Source: Geothrix sp.
GTDB taxonomy: Bacteria; Acidobacteriota; Holophagae; Holophagales; Holophagaceae
Assembly (NCBI RefSeq): GCF_020622065.1
Contig: NZ_JAHRYQ010000001.1
Coordinates: 620,001-684,000 of the forward strand
Length of the DNA: 64,000 nucleotides
Direction: 5' to 3'
Shown: positions 1 through 10,201 of the stretch, in pieces
Numbering within the stretch: the stretch's first letter is position 1
How the letters are laid out: each line of letters begins with the position of its first letter
Notes under the pieces: model-generated
Told to the model about the DNA's origin: nothing
Seen by the model: the letters and a program-made list of their open reading frames with translations, nothing else
The model's database searches: none
Position numbers and translations under genes: made by a program

Positions 1-1
1 C

Positions 2-1639
2 CTGCTGCTGGGAGGCGTCATCCTCATCCACGGGCTCTTCCGCGCCAAGGCCGCGGAGGCCGCGAGCCTGGAGGTGGCGCGGGCCGGGGCCCGGGAGGAT
101 GCCGACAAGCTCTCCGCGGTGCTGAGAGCCACGCCCTTGCCCACCTGGATCGCCGAGGATCCCGAGTGCCGGGTCGTCCACGGCAATCCCGCCGCCGCCG
201 ACCTGCTTCGGGTGCCCGTCGATGCGAACCACTCCGCTTCGGTTGCCCAAGAGGTCGGGGAGACCCAGGTGGCATGGACGGGCCACTTCCGGCTGGTGCA
301 GCACGGGCGGGAGCTCCGGCCGGACGAGATGCCCATGCAGCGGGCTTGTCTAAAGGGGGAGGAGGTCCGGGAGGAGCCTCTGGATCTGATCTTTGACGAC
401 GGGATCGTGCACCACCTCATGACCTATGCCACGCCCCTGCGCCTTGGGGATGGCCGCATCCATGGGGCCGTGTGCTGCATGGTGGACCTGACGGAATTCC
501 GCCGGGTCGAGGGCGCCCTGGCCAAGGCGCACAAAATGGAGAGCCTGGGCATGCTCGCCGGGGGGCTCGCCCACGACTTCAACAACATCTTCCAGGTCAT
601 GGTGGCCAATCTCGAGATGGCCCGATCCAGCGCGCCGGGGGAGTCCCCCGTGCGGAGCTACCTCGACCGCCTTCAGGCGGGCCTGGACAGGGCCTCCAAC
701 CTCAGTCGCGACATCCTCCACTGCTCCGGGGGGGATCTGCGGCGACCCGAGTCCCTGGACCTGTCCTCCCTGGTGGCGGGTGTGCTCGACCAGGTGGGTC
801 TGGGGGTGACCCGCGACCTGGCGACCGTGCTGCCGCGGGTGATGATGGATCCTGTCCTGGTGGGTCGCGTGGTCGAGGGCCTGGTGACCAATGCCCTGGA
901 GGCGAACTCGGCGCCGGGCGCCGTCCGCGTGCGGACCTTCATGCGGCAGGTCACCTCCGTCGAGCTGGCCGCGGGGCACTGGCCCGAGCCGGTGGAGCCC
1001 GGCCTGTACGCGGTGCTGGAAGTGACGGACCAGGGTGACGGCATCGATGCGGCCACCCTGCCGCGGATCTTCGATCCCTTCTTCTCGACCCGGGACATGG
1101 GGCGCGGCTTGGGCCTGCCCGCGGCTCTGGGGATCCTCCGGGGCCACCGCGGGGGCATCCAGGTGGAAAGCATCCCCGGGGCCGGCAGCGTCTTCCGGGG
1201 CTACTTCCCCTCGCCTGAAAGTCTGGAGACGCCCACCGTGCCGCCGGCCGATGGTTTGCCCACCCGCAACCTCGTGCTGCTGGCGGACGATGAGGCCGAG
1301 CTGAGATCGGTGCTGGCCGAGATGCTCCAGGAGTGGTTCGGGCTGGAGGTGGTGTGCGCCTCGGACGGGCAGGAGGCCCTTGAGATCTTCAACCACCGGC
1401 CCGAAGCCTTCGATCTCGTGTTCCTGGACGCGACCATGCCCCGCATGAACGGGGTGGAGGCCTTCCGGCGCATGCGCCAGGTTCGGCCGGGACTGCCGGG
1501 GATCCTGTGCAGCGGCTATGCCCTCCCGGCCTCCCGGGAGCAGGCCGTGGCCGAGGGGTTCGCCGACTTCCTGAAGAAGCCCTTCACCAGCAAGGAACTC
1601 CGGGAGATCCTCGACCGGGTGCTGACTTCCAGGGCCTGA
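2..1639 (+). CDS. Hybrid sensor histidine kinase/response regulator, 5' end outside window
   Basis: Two-component signalling protein. The reading frame is open to the left edge, so the start lies outside the window; a GTG at 74 is internal, because the upstream codons encode a hydrophobic segment (LLLGGVILIHGLF) typical of a last membrane helix. In order it shows a PAS-like sensor region (about nt 110-520), a dimerisation/phosphoacceptor region with H-box HDFNN near nt 570, a HATPase domain (N-box TNALEAN, G1 DQGDGID, F-box DPFFST and a GLGL motif), and a C-terminal receiver with the acidic pair DD, phospho-acceptor in FLDATMP and the Lys of KKPF. The HDFNN box is typical of PAS kinases fused to receivers. 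The signal and output are unknown. It ends back-to-back with the convergent nucleotidase gene. Confidence 0.93.
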   Translation: MLLGGVILIHGLFRAKAAEAASLEVARAGAREDADKLSAVLRATPLPTWIAEDPECRVVHGNPAAADLLRVPVDANHSASVAQEVGETQVAWTGHFRLVQHGRELRPDEMPMQRACLKGEEVREEPLDLIFDDGIVHHLMTYATPLRLGDGRIHGAVCCMVDLTEFRRVEGALAKAHKMESLGMLAGGLAHDFNNIFQVMVANLEMARSSAPGESPVRSYLDRLQAGLDRASNLSRDILHCSGGDLRRPESLDLSSLVAGVLDQVGLGVTRDLATVLPRVMMDPVLVGRVVEGLVTNALEANSAPGAVRVRTFMRQVTSVELAAGHWPEPVEPGLYAVLEVTDQGDGIDAATLPRIFDPFFSTRDMGRGLGLPAALGILRGHRGGIQVESIPGAGSVFRGYFPSPESLETPTVPPADGLPTRNLVLLADDEAELRSVLAEMLQEWFGLEVVCASDGQEALEIFNHRPEAFDLVFLDATMPRMNGVEAFRRMRQVRPGLPGILCSGYALPASREQAVAEGFADFLKKPFTSKELREILDRVLTSRA

Positions 1640-3109
1640 TCAGGTCATCCGTTCGTGGGGCAAGGCCGGCACGGGGGCATAGACCGTGGCATGGGGGTCG
1701 TACATGTAGAGGTTGCCGACCTTCCCGGTGTAGGCGCACGCGAACTGCTGGATCTGGTCCGCGAAGCGGGTTTGCTCGTCGCGATCCCGGAAGATGGGCC
1801 CCCAGAGAGGATTGAAGGCCGCCTCCACGGTCTGGGTGAGGGCATCCAGTTCGAGGGTCTGCAGCTCGACGCGCCGCTGGAGGGCCTCGGCGCTGCTGGC
1901 CAGGTGCGCGGCCTCGTGGTCCAGGGCGATGGTGGCTTCGGAGCTCAGGCGAGGGCCCAGCAGATGCCGGCGCACCCGGTTGCGTTTCCACTGGTCCAGC
2001 AGCACCGAGGCCCGGCGCAGGGTCCGCCGTCGAACAGTCTCGAGGTGCAGGAGCTCCCGCATGTCCTGGCTGCGGGACTCCAGCAGCTTCAGTTCCCGTT
2101 CCAGCTCTGGCACCAGCAGCAGGGTGCGCCAGGAGGCGTTCTTCTTCGAACGCAGGACATCGCCGTAGATGTGGTCGCCCACATAGAGCACCTGCTCGCC
2201 CTCGGCGCCCAGCATGGATTCCAGCCAGGCGGCATGTCCCCCCATGAAGCAGCGGGGCTGGCCCTCGACGGGAACTGGCGGAGGCGTCTCGAGGAAGAAC
2301 GCGGGCTTGCGGCTGCTGACCACCACCAGATCGAAGTAGTCGGTCCACAGGGGGCGGGCCTCGTCCTGGCCGTTCAGGAGGTGCCCGAGCACGCCCGCGG
2401 TGAAGCTCCATTCGCTGTTGGTGAGAAGGAAGAGCTTCTTGCCTTCGCGCTTGAGGCGGTCCAGGGCCAGGGCCAGCTGAGGATCCTGTGGAATGAAGAA
2501 GTGGCGGTGCTCCAGGATCTCGGCCTTCATCTCGCCGTTCCGGTGGGCGGTGTCGACGGCCCAGCGCACATCCCGGAAGAGCTGGAGGTAGTTCTCGGCC
2601 TTCAGGCGGCCGCGGTCGAAGCCATCCACCATCTGGGCGTAGAGGTGGCTCTCGGGGATCTCGAAGAGGGTGTCGATGCTGCGGAATCCCTTGGCCGCCG
2701 TGGACAGCCGCCGGCGGCTGTAGATGGCTTCCGCCTCGAGGCGCGAGAGGGCGCGGCCTCCGTGGCTGGCCCGGACCACCTGCCGCTCCCGGTTGAGCTT
2801 CAGCAGGTTGCCCCGCAACCCGTCCAGCACCAGGCCCCGCACCGCAAAGGCCGGGTCGTAGTCCACCTCCAGCAGCCAGGGGGAGTAGCCGCGGTCGCGG
2901 ACCAGCAGCCGGGCCGCCTTTTTGAAGGCCAGCTCGTCGATCTCCGGCGAGCGGTAGCGGGCCAGGGTATGGTCCATGTCGAAACCGATGGCCCGGATCT
3001 CCCCCAGCGGCAGCGTCCGCAGCGCGAAGAGCTTGTGCTCCGGCGGCAGCCGGTCGTCCGCATCCAGCAGGGGCGGAGCGGCGAGCAGGGCGGGGTCCCA
3101 GGCGGTCAT
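1640..3109 (-). CDS. HAD-superfamily 5'-nucleotidase (cytosolic IMP/GMP-type)
   Basis: 489-aa cytosolic phosphatase of the HAD-IG 5'-nucleotidase family, which dephosphorylates purine nucleoside monophosphates such as IMP and GMP. The HAD motif I is seen as FDMDHTLARY near residue 45, with the nucleophile and acid/base Asp pair; motif II is in LFLLTNSEW, and motif IV is YVGDHIYGDVLRSK followed by a conserved W. The length agrees with the bacterial members of the family. ATG at 3109. The last codon abuts the stop of the upstream convergent kinase gene with no gap. The substrate is inferred from the family. Confidence 0.88.
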   Translation of the reverse strand: MTAWDPALLAAPPLLDADDRLPPEHKLFALRTLPLGEIRAIGFDMDHTLARYRSPEIDELAFKKAARLLVRDRGYSPWLLEVDYDPAFAVRGLVLDGLRGNLLKLNRERQVVRASHGGRALSRLEAEAIYSRRRLSTAAKGFRSIDTLFEIPESHLYAQMVDGFDRGRLKAENYLQLFRDVRWAVDTAHRNGEMKAEILEHRHFFIPQDPQLALALDRLKREGKKLFLLTNSEWSFTAGVLGHLLNGQDEARPLWTDYFDLVVVSSRKPAFFLETPPPVPVEGQPRCFMGGHAAWLESMLGAEGEQVLYVGDHIYGDVLRSKKNASWRTLLLVPELERELKLLESRSQDMRELLHLETVRRRTLRRASVLLDQWKRNRVRRHLLGPRLSSEATIALDHEAAHLASSAEALQRRVELQTLELDALTQTVEAAFNPLWGPIFRDRDEQTRFADQIQQFACAYTGKVGNLYMYDPHATVYAPVPALPHERMT

Positions 3110-3278
3110 GGGGCGAGTGTAGCTCGGGAGCAGCCGGAGGATGCAGAAGGCTGGTCAGTCCCGGGGGCGGCGGCAGGAGATGGCTGGCGGGCCAGGCATG
3201 GAGGCCTATGCTCTAACAAACCGAACGACACCAGGTAGTCGTGAATGAGTCTGGGGTGCCTGGTAGAAGGAGGATCCC

Positions 3279-3914
3279 GTGCGACTTGGTCCTGCCTTGA
3301 GTTGCCTGCTGGTGCTGGTGGTTCCCCAATGGGGTTGCAAGTCCATGCTCTACCCGCTCGCCCGTGCTTTCGGATCTCCTTCCGAAGGGGAATTGAAGCG
3401 ATGCCGGGCCACCTTTGAACAATTCAAGTCGCAGAGGGGCACCGCACGCATCGTGGTGCATTCCGCCCTGGATCCGAGGGGGCCTCAGAGTGCCTGGGGT
3501 CCAGGTACGGCGGACCAACTGGTGGCCTTAATGCGGCAACAGGGCATGTCGTACGCCGTGCCCGTCCCCGCTCCGAAGGACATCGACCCGACACCGCTCG
3601 GGGCGAACCAGATGCGCTACACCTGGAAACGGGCCCATGCCTACGCAGATTGGATCCGGAGGACCCGACCGGAGGGCGATTTCTTCGTGTTCGTGGAACT
3701 GCTGCACCATCCCACAGGGGAGATCGTCGGCATCCAGACCTATGTCCTGGCGGCATCGGGTGACATCGCCTACGCCCGACAGCTGAACAGCCACCAATTT
3801 GGGCGTCCCGTCCTCTCGGATCCGCAGAGCGCCATCGACTTCCTGCACGGTGTCCTCCAAAGCGCGCTGTCGCGTCCGGCCAACGAGGTGTTCCCCCCGT
3901 ACGGCGTGGGGTGA
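3279..3914 (+). CDS. Putative lipoprotein of unknown function
   Basis: 211-aa protein beginning at GTG 3279, chosen because AGAAGGAGG sits just upstream at 3264-3272. The N-terminus is a lipoprotein-type signal peptide: Arg, hydrophobic stretch, then QWGC as a plausible lipobox, with Cys20 as lipidation site. The mature part is a compact alpha/beta-looking domain with no cysteine motif or catalytic signature I recognise. It stands alone, between a gene ending toward it from the left and a convergent SprT-like gene on the right. The envelope location is inferred from the signal peptide only; no function can be assigned. Confidence 0.78.
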   Translation: MRLGPALSCLLVLVVPQWGCKSMLYPLARAFGSPSEGELKRCRATFEQFKSQRGTARIVVHSALDPRGPQSAWGPGTADQLVALMRQQGMSYAVPVPAPKDIDPTPLGANQMRYTWKRAHAYADWIRRTRPEGDFFVFVELLHHPTGEIVGIQTYVLAASGDIAYARQLNSHQFGRPVLSDPQSAIDFLHGVLQSALSRPANEVFPPYGVG

Positions 3915-3951
3915 TCCACGAAAGCAGGCCCGACCCACGCGATGGGTCGGC

Positions 3952-4347
3952 TCATTCCGGTTCTGTGCCGATGCCGTGGGTGATGCTCTGGTGTCCGAAC
4001 ACTTCCCAGGCCAGCTGCCGGAAGCGTTCGCTGTGTCCCCAGTCCTTTTCCCGGTCCATCCAGAGCTTGTAGTGGATCAGCTCGTGCTCGAGGATGCGCC
4101 GTTGGACTTCGTCGGGTGCGTGGCAGTTCATGCCGCACACCTGCTGGGGCCAGGGCCAGTCCCGGCGGCGCAGCAGGGGGATGCTGAGGCGAATTTCGGG
4201 ATGCCACTTGCCCCGCGAGTCCTTTTCGATGAGGAAGAGCCCCGCGCACCGCGCCATGCGCGGCGACCAGAGCACCGGCGGCGCCGGGAGCTCCCAGCCC
4301 GCCTCGCGAAGGATGGTTTGGGCGCGCTGGCGGAGGGTGATGGTCAC
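3952..4347 (-). CDS. SprT-like zinc metalloprotease-fold protein
   Basis: 131-aa protein with the zincin signature HELIHYKLW (two zinc-binding His and the catalytic Glu) and a downstream HSERFR that offers the usual third histidine of SprT/YgjP-like domains. It lacks the C-terminal zinc ribbon of full-length SprT and is only core-domain size. Proteolytic activity is not proven for such small members. The start is a GTG at 4347 with only a weak ribosome binding site. It follows an unknown gene on the same strand after 55 bp and may be cotranscribed with that gene and aspS. Confidence 0.75.
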   Translation of the reverse strand: MTITLRQRAQTILREAGWELPAPPVLWSPRMARCAGLFLIEKDSRGKWHPEIRLSIPLLRRRDWPWPQQVCGMNCHAPDEVQRRILEHELIHYKLWMDREKDWGHSERFRQLAWEVFGHQSITHGIGTEPE

Positions 4348-4402
4348 GGGCCTGGTCTGCGACGGATCGGGGCGCTTGGCTGGGGCGGCGGGCCGGAGGA
4401 GC

Positions 4403-4987
4403 CTACTTCCGGGGCTTTTCCTGAACCTTGCTGTGGCGGTAGGACCCCATCAGGAGGTTGGGCCCCAGCTCGGCCATGCCCGCTTCCAGGGTCTCGGCGC
4501 CCAGGTGGAACTGGTGGCCCATATAGGAGAGTGGGGGTGGCTCGAGCTCCGGGAAGCTGCGGAGGACGGCGAAGACCAGGTGCACCAGGGCATCGTAGGC
4601 CTGGTAGTGGATGGTCGAGGTCCGGTCCAAGAGCAGGTTGTCTTCGTATTTATTGGCCGGGCGGGAATAGAAGATGATCTTCCCGTCGAACGAGATGTGG
4701 GAACCGTCCGTGGAGATGCTGCAGAGCTTGGCCTTGTCGGTGACATCGAACTGGAAGGCCGTCCCCTTCTTGAAGGCCGCGATGAGGCTCTGGAACTTGG
4801 GATGGCTGAGATACGGGGCCCCGTAGTTGACCTTCTTGACGGTGGGGCGCCGCTCCCCGGCCGTGGGGCCGTACATCATGTGGTTGTAGCGCAGGGCCTC
4901 GAGGCGCTCCTCGGGGGTCTGCCGCTTCTCCTTTTCCTTCTTGGGGGCTTTTCCGGGCGTCGCAGTCATGGGTTCCTCGTCGCTCAT
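4403..4987 (-). CDS. Conserved-looking hypothetical protein
   Basis: 194-aa protein without a family I recognise. The first 30 residues are Lys/Glu/Pro-rich and probably disordered. The rest is a folded domain with aromatic-rich segments (HMMYGPTAGERRP, KIIFYSRPANKYEDN) ending in a basic tail. There is no signal peptide or membrane segment, so it is probably cytosolic. ATG at 4987 is one start; a second in-frame ATG at 4969 has a better ribosome binding site (GAGGAA just before it) and would shorten the protein by six residues. It lies 37 bp downstream of aspS on the same strand and is likely read from the same transcript. Confidence 0.7.
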   Translation of the reverse strand: MSDEEPMTATPGKAPKKEKEKRQTPEERLEALRYNHMMYGPTAGERRPTVKKVNYGAPYLSHPKFQSLIAAFKKGTAFQFDVTDKAKLCSISTDGSHISFDGKIIFYSRPANKYEDNLLLDRTSTIHYQAYDALVHLVFAVLRSFPELEPPPLSYMGHQFHLGAETLEAGMAELGPNLLMGSYRHSKVQEKPRK

Positions 4988-5024
4988 CGTGGCCAGTGGG
5001 TGGATCGGCCGGTTTCCCTGGGGA

Positions 5025-6995
5025 TCAGAACTCGAAGGTCGGCCCGCTGAGGGTCTGGGCGTCCAGGATCTGGCCCTGGGGGTCGAGGGTGACGAGACCT
5101 TGGGTCTGCTTGGGGGTCATCTGGCTGATCTGCTGCAGGGCCTGGCCGCGCAGTTCGGGACTCCCCCCCTCGGCGGACTCGAAGAACACGGCACCCACGC
5201 GATAGGTCTGTTTGGCGTCCTGCAGGAGGTGCAGCTCGCGGAGCTGGCGTTCGTCCACGGGGCTGGGCGCGTCCGTCATGAGGCAGCGGGCCTGGGCGGT
5301 CTTGGGGAAGGCGATGACCTCGCGGATGTTGTCTTCGCCCGCCAGCAGCATGACGAGGCGGTCCAGTCCCAGGGCCAGGCCGCCATGGGGCGGCGCGCCG
5401 AAACTGAGGGCGTCCAGCAGGTAGCCGAATTTGGCCCGCGCCTCCGCCTCGTCGATGCCAATGGTGCGGAACATGAGGCTCTGGGTTTCGGCGTCGTGGA
5501 TGCGGATGCTGCCTCCGCCCAGCTCATAGCCGTTGAGCACCAGGTCGTAGGCCACGGCCCGGCAGGCCCCTGGGTTGGATTCCAGCAGATCGAGGTCGTC
5601 CGGGTGGGGGCTGGTGAAGGGGTGGTGGCAGGCCACGAAGCGCTGCTCGTCCTCGTCCCACTGGAGGAGGGGGAAATCCACGACCCACAGGAACTCGAAG
5701 GCGGAGGCATCCGTCAGACCGAAGGTCCTGGCCAGCCGCAGGCGCAGGTCGCCCAGCACGCGGGAGGTCTGGTCATCGGTGCCCACGGCGAAGATGGCCA
5801 GGCCCTCGCCCTGGATACCCAGCGATGCCTTCAGCTCGGCTTCCAGTTCGGCGCTGATGAACTTCTTGAAGCTGGAGGCCAGGCCGTCCTTGCCCCACTT
5901 GGCATAGGGCAGTCCGCCGGCGCCGAGCTTCTTGGCGGTCTCCTGCAGCTCGTCGAGCTGCTTGCGGCTGTAGGCGCCGGCCGCCTCGCCCGGCAGGAAG
6001 AGGCCGCGGACCCGGCGCTGGCCCTGGGAGTCGGCGGCGGCGCGGAAGAGGTTGAACTCGCTGCCGGCGAACAGGCCCGTCACATCCTGGATCTTGACCT
6101 TGCAGCGGAGATCGGGCTTGTCGGAGCCGTACCACTCCATGGCGTCCCGGTAGGTCAGGCGCTGGAAGGGGGCGACGGCCTGCTGGCCCACCAGGGGGCA
6201 AAGCTCCACCATCAGGCCCTCGATGAGTGCCTGGACATCCTCCTGGCGCACGAAGCTCATCTCCACATCCACCTGGGTGAATTCGGGCTGGCGGTCGGCG
6301 CGGAGGTCCTCATCGCGGAAGCAGCGGCAGATCTGCACATAGCGCTCGAAGCCCGAGACCTGGAGCATCTGCTTGTAGAGTTGGGGGCTCTGGGGCAGGG
6401 CGAAGAACTCGCCCGCGTGCACGCGGCTGGGCACCAGGTAGTCGCGGGCGCCTTCCGGCGTGGACTTGCCGAGGATGGGCGTTTCGAACTCGACAAAATC
6501 GTTTTTCCGGAAGTAGTTCCGGATGATGTTGGAGGCCTCGCTGCGGAGGATCATGTTGCGCTGCAGCTGCTCGCGGCGAAGATCCAGGAAGCGGTAGGTG
6601 AGGCGCAGATCCTCGCCCACGCCTTCGTCTTCCAGCGGGAAGGGCAGGGGGGCGGCGGTGTTGAGGATCTTCAGGCCCGTCAGCCGGATCTCGATGTCGC
6701 CGGTGGCCATGTTGGGGTTCTTGCTCTCGCGCTCGGCCACCACGCCTTCGGCGGCCAGCACGAACTCGCTGCGCACGGCCTTGAGCTTGGCCAGCAGCTC
6801 GGGATCAGCGGTCTCCTCGTTGGCCACCAGCTGCACCAGGCCCCAGCGGTCGCGGAGATCGAGGAAGACCAGCGAGCCCAGGTTGCGGACCCGGCGGCAC
6901 CAGCCGAGCAGGCGCACGGTCTGGCCCGCGTGGCCGAGGCGCAGATCGCCGTTGCGGTGGGTGCGTTGGAAGTCGCCGAGCCGATCGAGTTTCAT
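5025..6995 (-). CDS. aspS: Aspartyl-tRNA synthetase
   Basis: 656-aa class II synthetase charging tRNA-Asp in the cytosol. An N-terminal OB-fold anticodon-binding domain comes first (about residues 15-110), followed by the catalytic domain with motif 2 (CFRDEDLRADRQPEFTQ), a bacterial-type GAD insertion in the middle, and motif 3 near the C-terminus (GLALGLDRLVMLLAG). The length exceeds the E. coli enzyme (590 aa), and I did not place the extra residues. An upstream in-frame ATG at 7013 would add six residues; I chose 6995 because MKLDRLGDFQRTHR matches the usual N-terminus. It is 104 bp downstream of mdtC on the same strand. Whether it also mischarges tRNA-Asn cannot be told from the sequence alone. 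Confidence 0.96.
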   Translation of the reverse strand: MKLDRLGDFQRTHRNGDLRLGHAGQTVRLLGWCRRVRNLGSLVFLDLRDRWGLVQLVANEETADPELLAKLKAVRSEFVLAAEGVVAERESKNPNMATGDIEIRLTGLKILNTAAPLPFPLEDEGVGEDLRLTYRFLDLRREQLQRNMILRSEASNIIRNYFRKNDFVEFETPILGKSTPEGARDYLVPSRVHAGEFFALPQSPQLYKQMLQVSGFERYVQICRCFRDEDLRADRQPEFTQVDVEMSFVRQEDVQALIEGLMVELCPLVGQQAVAPFQRLTYRDAMEWYGSDKPDLRCKVKIQDVTGLFAGSEFNLFRAAADSQGQRRVRGLFLPGEAAGAYSRKQLDELQETAKKLGAGGLPYAKWGKDGLASSFKKFISAELEAELKASLGIQGEGLAIFAVGTDDQTSRVLGDLRLRLARTFGLTDASAFEFLWVVDFPLLQWDEDEQRFVACHHPFTSPHPDDLDLLESNPGACRAVAYDLVLNGYELGGGSIRIHDAETQSLMFRTIGIDEAEARAKFGYLLDALSFGAPPHGGLALGLDRLVMLLAGEDNIREVIAFPKTAQARCLMTDAPSPVDERQLRELHLLQDAKQTYRVGAVFFESAEGGSPELRGQALQQISQMTPKQTQGLVTLDPQGQILDAQTLSGPTFEF

Positions 6996-7099
6996 AGCCT
7001 TACAGGATCGCACCCGGGAGGCCCAGGCTCAAGCGGGGTGAAAGGACTGCCGCGAAGGGACATGAAGGCGGGTCACGGTGGTCTGGAGGCACCTGTCGA

Positions 7100-10000
7100 T
7101 CACTCGTGGAGGGCTTTTCCCACGGACGGCAAGGATTTCCGACTGGACCGGAGCCGGGCCCACCGCAGCCGGGCCCGGTCCATGTAGAGGTAGATCACGG
7201 GGGTGGTGTAGAGGGTCAGGATCTGGCTGAAGAGCAGGCCGCCCACGATGGCGATGCCCAGCGGGCGGCGCAGCTCGGAGCCGGTGCCCATGCCGATGGC
7301 CAGGGGCAGGCCCCCGAGGAGGGCCGCCATGGTGGTCATGGTGATGGGCCGGAAGCGCAGCAGGCAGGCCTGGAAGATGGCGGCTTCGGGCGTGACCCCC
7401 TCCCGGCGCTCGACCTCGATGGCGAAGTCGATCATGAGGATGGCGTTCTTCTTCACGATCCCGATGAGGAGGATGATGCCGATGAAGGCGATGACGCTCA
7501 GCTCGGTGCGGAAGGCGAGCAGGGCCAGGAGGGCGCCCACGCCCGCGGAAGGCAGGGTGGACAGGATGGTCAGGGGGTGGATGAGGCTTTCATAGAGCAT
7601 GCCCAGCACGATGTAGACCACCAGGAGGGCCGCCACCACCAGAAGGGGCTGGTTCGACAGCGAGGCCCGGAACGCCTGGGCGGTGCCCATGAAGCTCCCC
7701 CGCAGGGTGCCGGGGAGGTGGATCTCCTGCTCGGCCTTGTCGATGGCGGCGACCGCATCGCCCAGGGCCACGCCCACCGGCAGGTTGAAGGACAGCGTCA
7801 CCGAGGGCAGCTGGCCCTGGTGGTTCACGGAGAGCGCGGTGTTCCGCCGTTCCAGGGTGGTGAAGGCGCTGAGCGGCACCAGGTTGCCGGCGGTGGAGCG
7901 TACATAGGTGTGGCGCAGGCCGTCGGGCGTCTGCATGAAGGGCGTATCCACCTCCATGACCACATGGTACTGATTCAAGGAGGTGTAGATGGTGGAGACG
8001 AAGCGCTGGCCGAAAGCATCGTAGAGGGTGCTGTCGATGGCCTGGGGCGTGATGCCCAGGCGGGAGGCGGTGGCCCGGTCGATGACCAGGGAGGCCTCCA
8101 GCCCCTTGTTCTGCAGGTCGGAGTTCACATCGGCCAGCTGGGGCACGGAGCGGAGCTTCTGGAGCACCTTCGGCGCCCACTCGAACAGCTCCCGGGCGTC
8201 GTCGCCCTGGAGGGTGTACTGGTACTGGGAGCTGGAGGGGCGCCCGCCGATGCGGAGGTCCTGGACGGGCTGCATGAACAGGGTGCCGCCGGGGAGGTGG
8301 GAGGTCTTGCCGCGGAGGCGGGCGATGACCTGGTCCGCGGTCTCCTTGCGCTGCTCGGTGGGCTTCAGGGAGGCGAACATGCGGCCCGTGTTGCCCCCGC
8401 CGATGAAGGCGGTGACATTCTCGATGGCCGGGTCCGCCTGCACGATGGCCACATACTCGGTCATCAGCTTCTCCATGCCGGCGAAGGAGATGTCCTGGGC
8501 GGCCTGGAGGGAGCCGTTGATGCGGCCCGTGTCCTGCTGGGGGAAGAAGCCCTTGGGGATGGCGATGTAGAGCCCGACGGTGGCCAACATGGTCCCCAGG
8601 GCCACCGCCAGGGTGAAGCGTTGGTGCCTCAGCACCCAGCCGAGGGACGATTCGTAGTGGCGCATGATCCACTGGAAGACGCGCTCGGTGGCCTGGAAGA
8701 CCCGTCCGTGGCGTTCTTCGCTGTGGGGCCGGAGGAGGCGCGAACACATCATCGGCGTGGTGGTCAGGGAGACCACCATGGACACGACGATGGCCACGGA
8801 CAGGGTGACGGCGAATTCGCGGAAGAGCCGACCGACGATGCCTCCCATCATCAGGATGGGAATGAAGACCGCGATGAGCGAGATGCTGATGGAGACCACC
8901 GTGAAGCCGATCTCCTTCGCGCCGTGGAGGGCCGCCTCCATGGGCTGCATGCCGTTCTCCAGGTGTCGTGTGATGTTCTCCACCACCACGATGGCGTCGT
9001 CCACCACGAAGCCCGTGGCGACGGTGAGCGCCATGAGGGAGAGGTTGTCGATGGTGTAGCCCAGCATGTACATGGCGCCGAAGGTGCCGATGAGCGAGAT
9101 GGGGACCGCGACGCTGGGTATTAGGGTGGATCGGACGCTCCGGAGGAACACGAAGACGACGAGGATCACCAGGCCGATGGAGATGGACATGGCCAGCTGC
9201 ACATCCTTCACCGAGGCGCGGATGGTGCGGGTGGCATCGATGAGGACCTTCAGCTCCATGGCGGGCGGAAGGGAGGCCTGGAGCTGCGGCAGGACGGCCC
9301 GCACCCGGTCGACGGTCTCGATGATGTTGGCGTCAGGCTGCCGGAAGATGGGGACGATGATGGCGGGGACGCCGTTGGACAACCCCCGGTTCCGCACATT
9401 CTCGACGGAATCGGTGACCTGGGCCACATCGGACAGGCGCACGGCGCTGCCGTTCCGATAGCGGATGATGAGGGGCTGGTAGTCCTCGGCGGTCATGAGC
9501 TGATCCGTCGTGGCGATGGACCAGGTGGTGCGATCGTTGGTCAGGTCGCCCTTCGGCCGGTTGAGGTTGGCGGCGGCCACGGCGACCCGGACATCTTCCA
9601 GGGCCAGGCCCTGGGCGTTCAGCAGGGCCGGGTTCACATCCACCCGCACGGCCGGCAGCGCGCCGCCCCACACGAAGACCTGGCCCACGCCCTGGATCTG
9701 GGACAGCTTCTGCTGGAGCACCGAGGAGGCGACATCGTACATGCGCTCGCGGGGAATCAGGTTGGAGGTGAGGGCCAGCATGAGGATGGGCGAGTCGGCC
9801 GGGTTGACCTTCCGGTAGGACGGGTTGTTGGGCAGGTTGGAGGGCAGGTCGCCCCGGGCCGCGTTGATGGCGGCCTGCACATCCCGGCCCGCGGCGTCGA
9901 TGTTGCGGCTGAGGTCGAACTGGAGGGTGATGTTGGTGGATCCCAGGGAACTCGAGGAGGTCATCTCCGTGATGCCCGCGATGCGCCCGAACTGGCGCTC

Positions 10001-10201
10001 CAGGGGCGTGGCCACGGACGAGGCCATGGTCTCCGGGCTGGCGCCCGGCAGGCCCGCCTGCACCTGGATGGTGGGGAACTCCACCTGGGGCAGGGGCGAC
10101 ACCGGCAGGAACTGATAGGCGATGGCGCCCAGCAGGGCCAGGGCCACCGTCAGCAGCGTGGTGGCCACCGGGCGGCGGATGAAGGGGGTGGAGATGCTCA
10201 T
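7100..10201 (-). CDS. mdtC: RND efflux transporter subunit, MdtC-like
   Basis: 1033-aa inner-membrane proton-driven RND pump. Close similarity to E. coli MdtC is visible at the N-terminus ([27 protein letters not shown]) and in the long conserved stretches [11 protein letters not shown] and [11 protein letters not shown]-like C-terminal segment. Twelve membrane helices with two large periplasmic loops are expected; the proton-relay pair is seen in [18 protein letters not shown] at 10201 overlaps the mdtB stop as ATGA, so translation is coupled. In MdtABC systems B and C form a heterotrimeric pump with adaptor MdtA and an outer-membrane channel; no TolC-type gene lies in this window. Substrates are unknown; in Enterobacteria bile salts and novobiocin are exported. 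Confidence 0.95.
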   Translation of the reverse strand: MSISTPFIRRPVATTLLTVALALLGAIAYQFLPVSPLPQVEFPTIQVQAGLPGASPETMASSVATPLERQFGRIAGITEMTSSSSLGSTNITLQFDLSRNIDAAGRDVQAAINAARGDLPSNLPNNPSYRKVNPADSPILMLALTSNLIPRERMYDVASSVLQQKLSQIQGVGQVFVWGGALPAVRVDVNPALLNAQGLALEDVRVAVAAANLNRPKGDLTNDRTTWSIATTDQLMTAEDYQPLIIRYRNGSAVRLSDVAQVTDSVENVRNRGLSNGVPAIIVPIFRQPDANIIETVDRVRAVLPQLQASLPPAMELKVLIDATRTIRASVKDVQLAMSISIGLVILVVFVFLRSVRSTLIPSVAVPISLIGTFGAMYMLGYTIDNLSLMALTVATGFVVDDAIVVVENITRHLENGMQPMEAALHGAKEIGFTVVSISISLIAVFIPILMMGGIVGRLFREFAVTLSVAIVVSMVVSLTTTPMMCSRLLRPHSEERHGRVFQATERVFQWIMRHYESSLGWVLRHQRFTLAVALGTMLATVGLYIAIPKGFFPQQDTGRINGSLQAAQDISFAGMEKLMTEYVAIVQADPAIENVTAFIGGGNTGRMFASLKPTEQRKETADQVIARLRGKTSHLPGGTLFMQPVQDLRIGGRPSSSQYQYTLQGDDARELFEWAPKVLQKLRSVPQLADVNSDLQNKGLEASLVIDRATASRLGITPQAIDSTLYDAFGQRFVSTIYTSLNQYHVVMEVDTPFMQTPDGLRHTYVRSTAGNLVPLSAFTTLERRNTALSVNHQGQLPSVTLSFNLPVGVALGDAVAAIDKAEQEIHLPGTLRGSFMGTAQAFRASLSNQPLLVVAALLVVYIVLGMLYESLIHPLTILSTLPSAGVGALLALLAFRTELSVIAFIGIILLIGIVKKNAILMIDFAIEVERREGVTPEAAIFQACLLRFRPITMTTMAALLGGLPLAIGMGTGSELRRPLGIAIVGGLLFSQILTLYTTPVIYLYMDRARLRWARLRSSRKSLPSVGKALHE

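Noticed and set aside
4941-7187. 748-codon plus-strand frame
   Set aside because: It is antisense to aspS, whose identity is certain.
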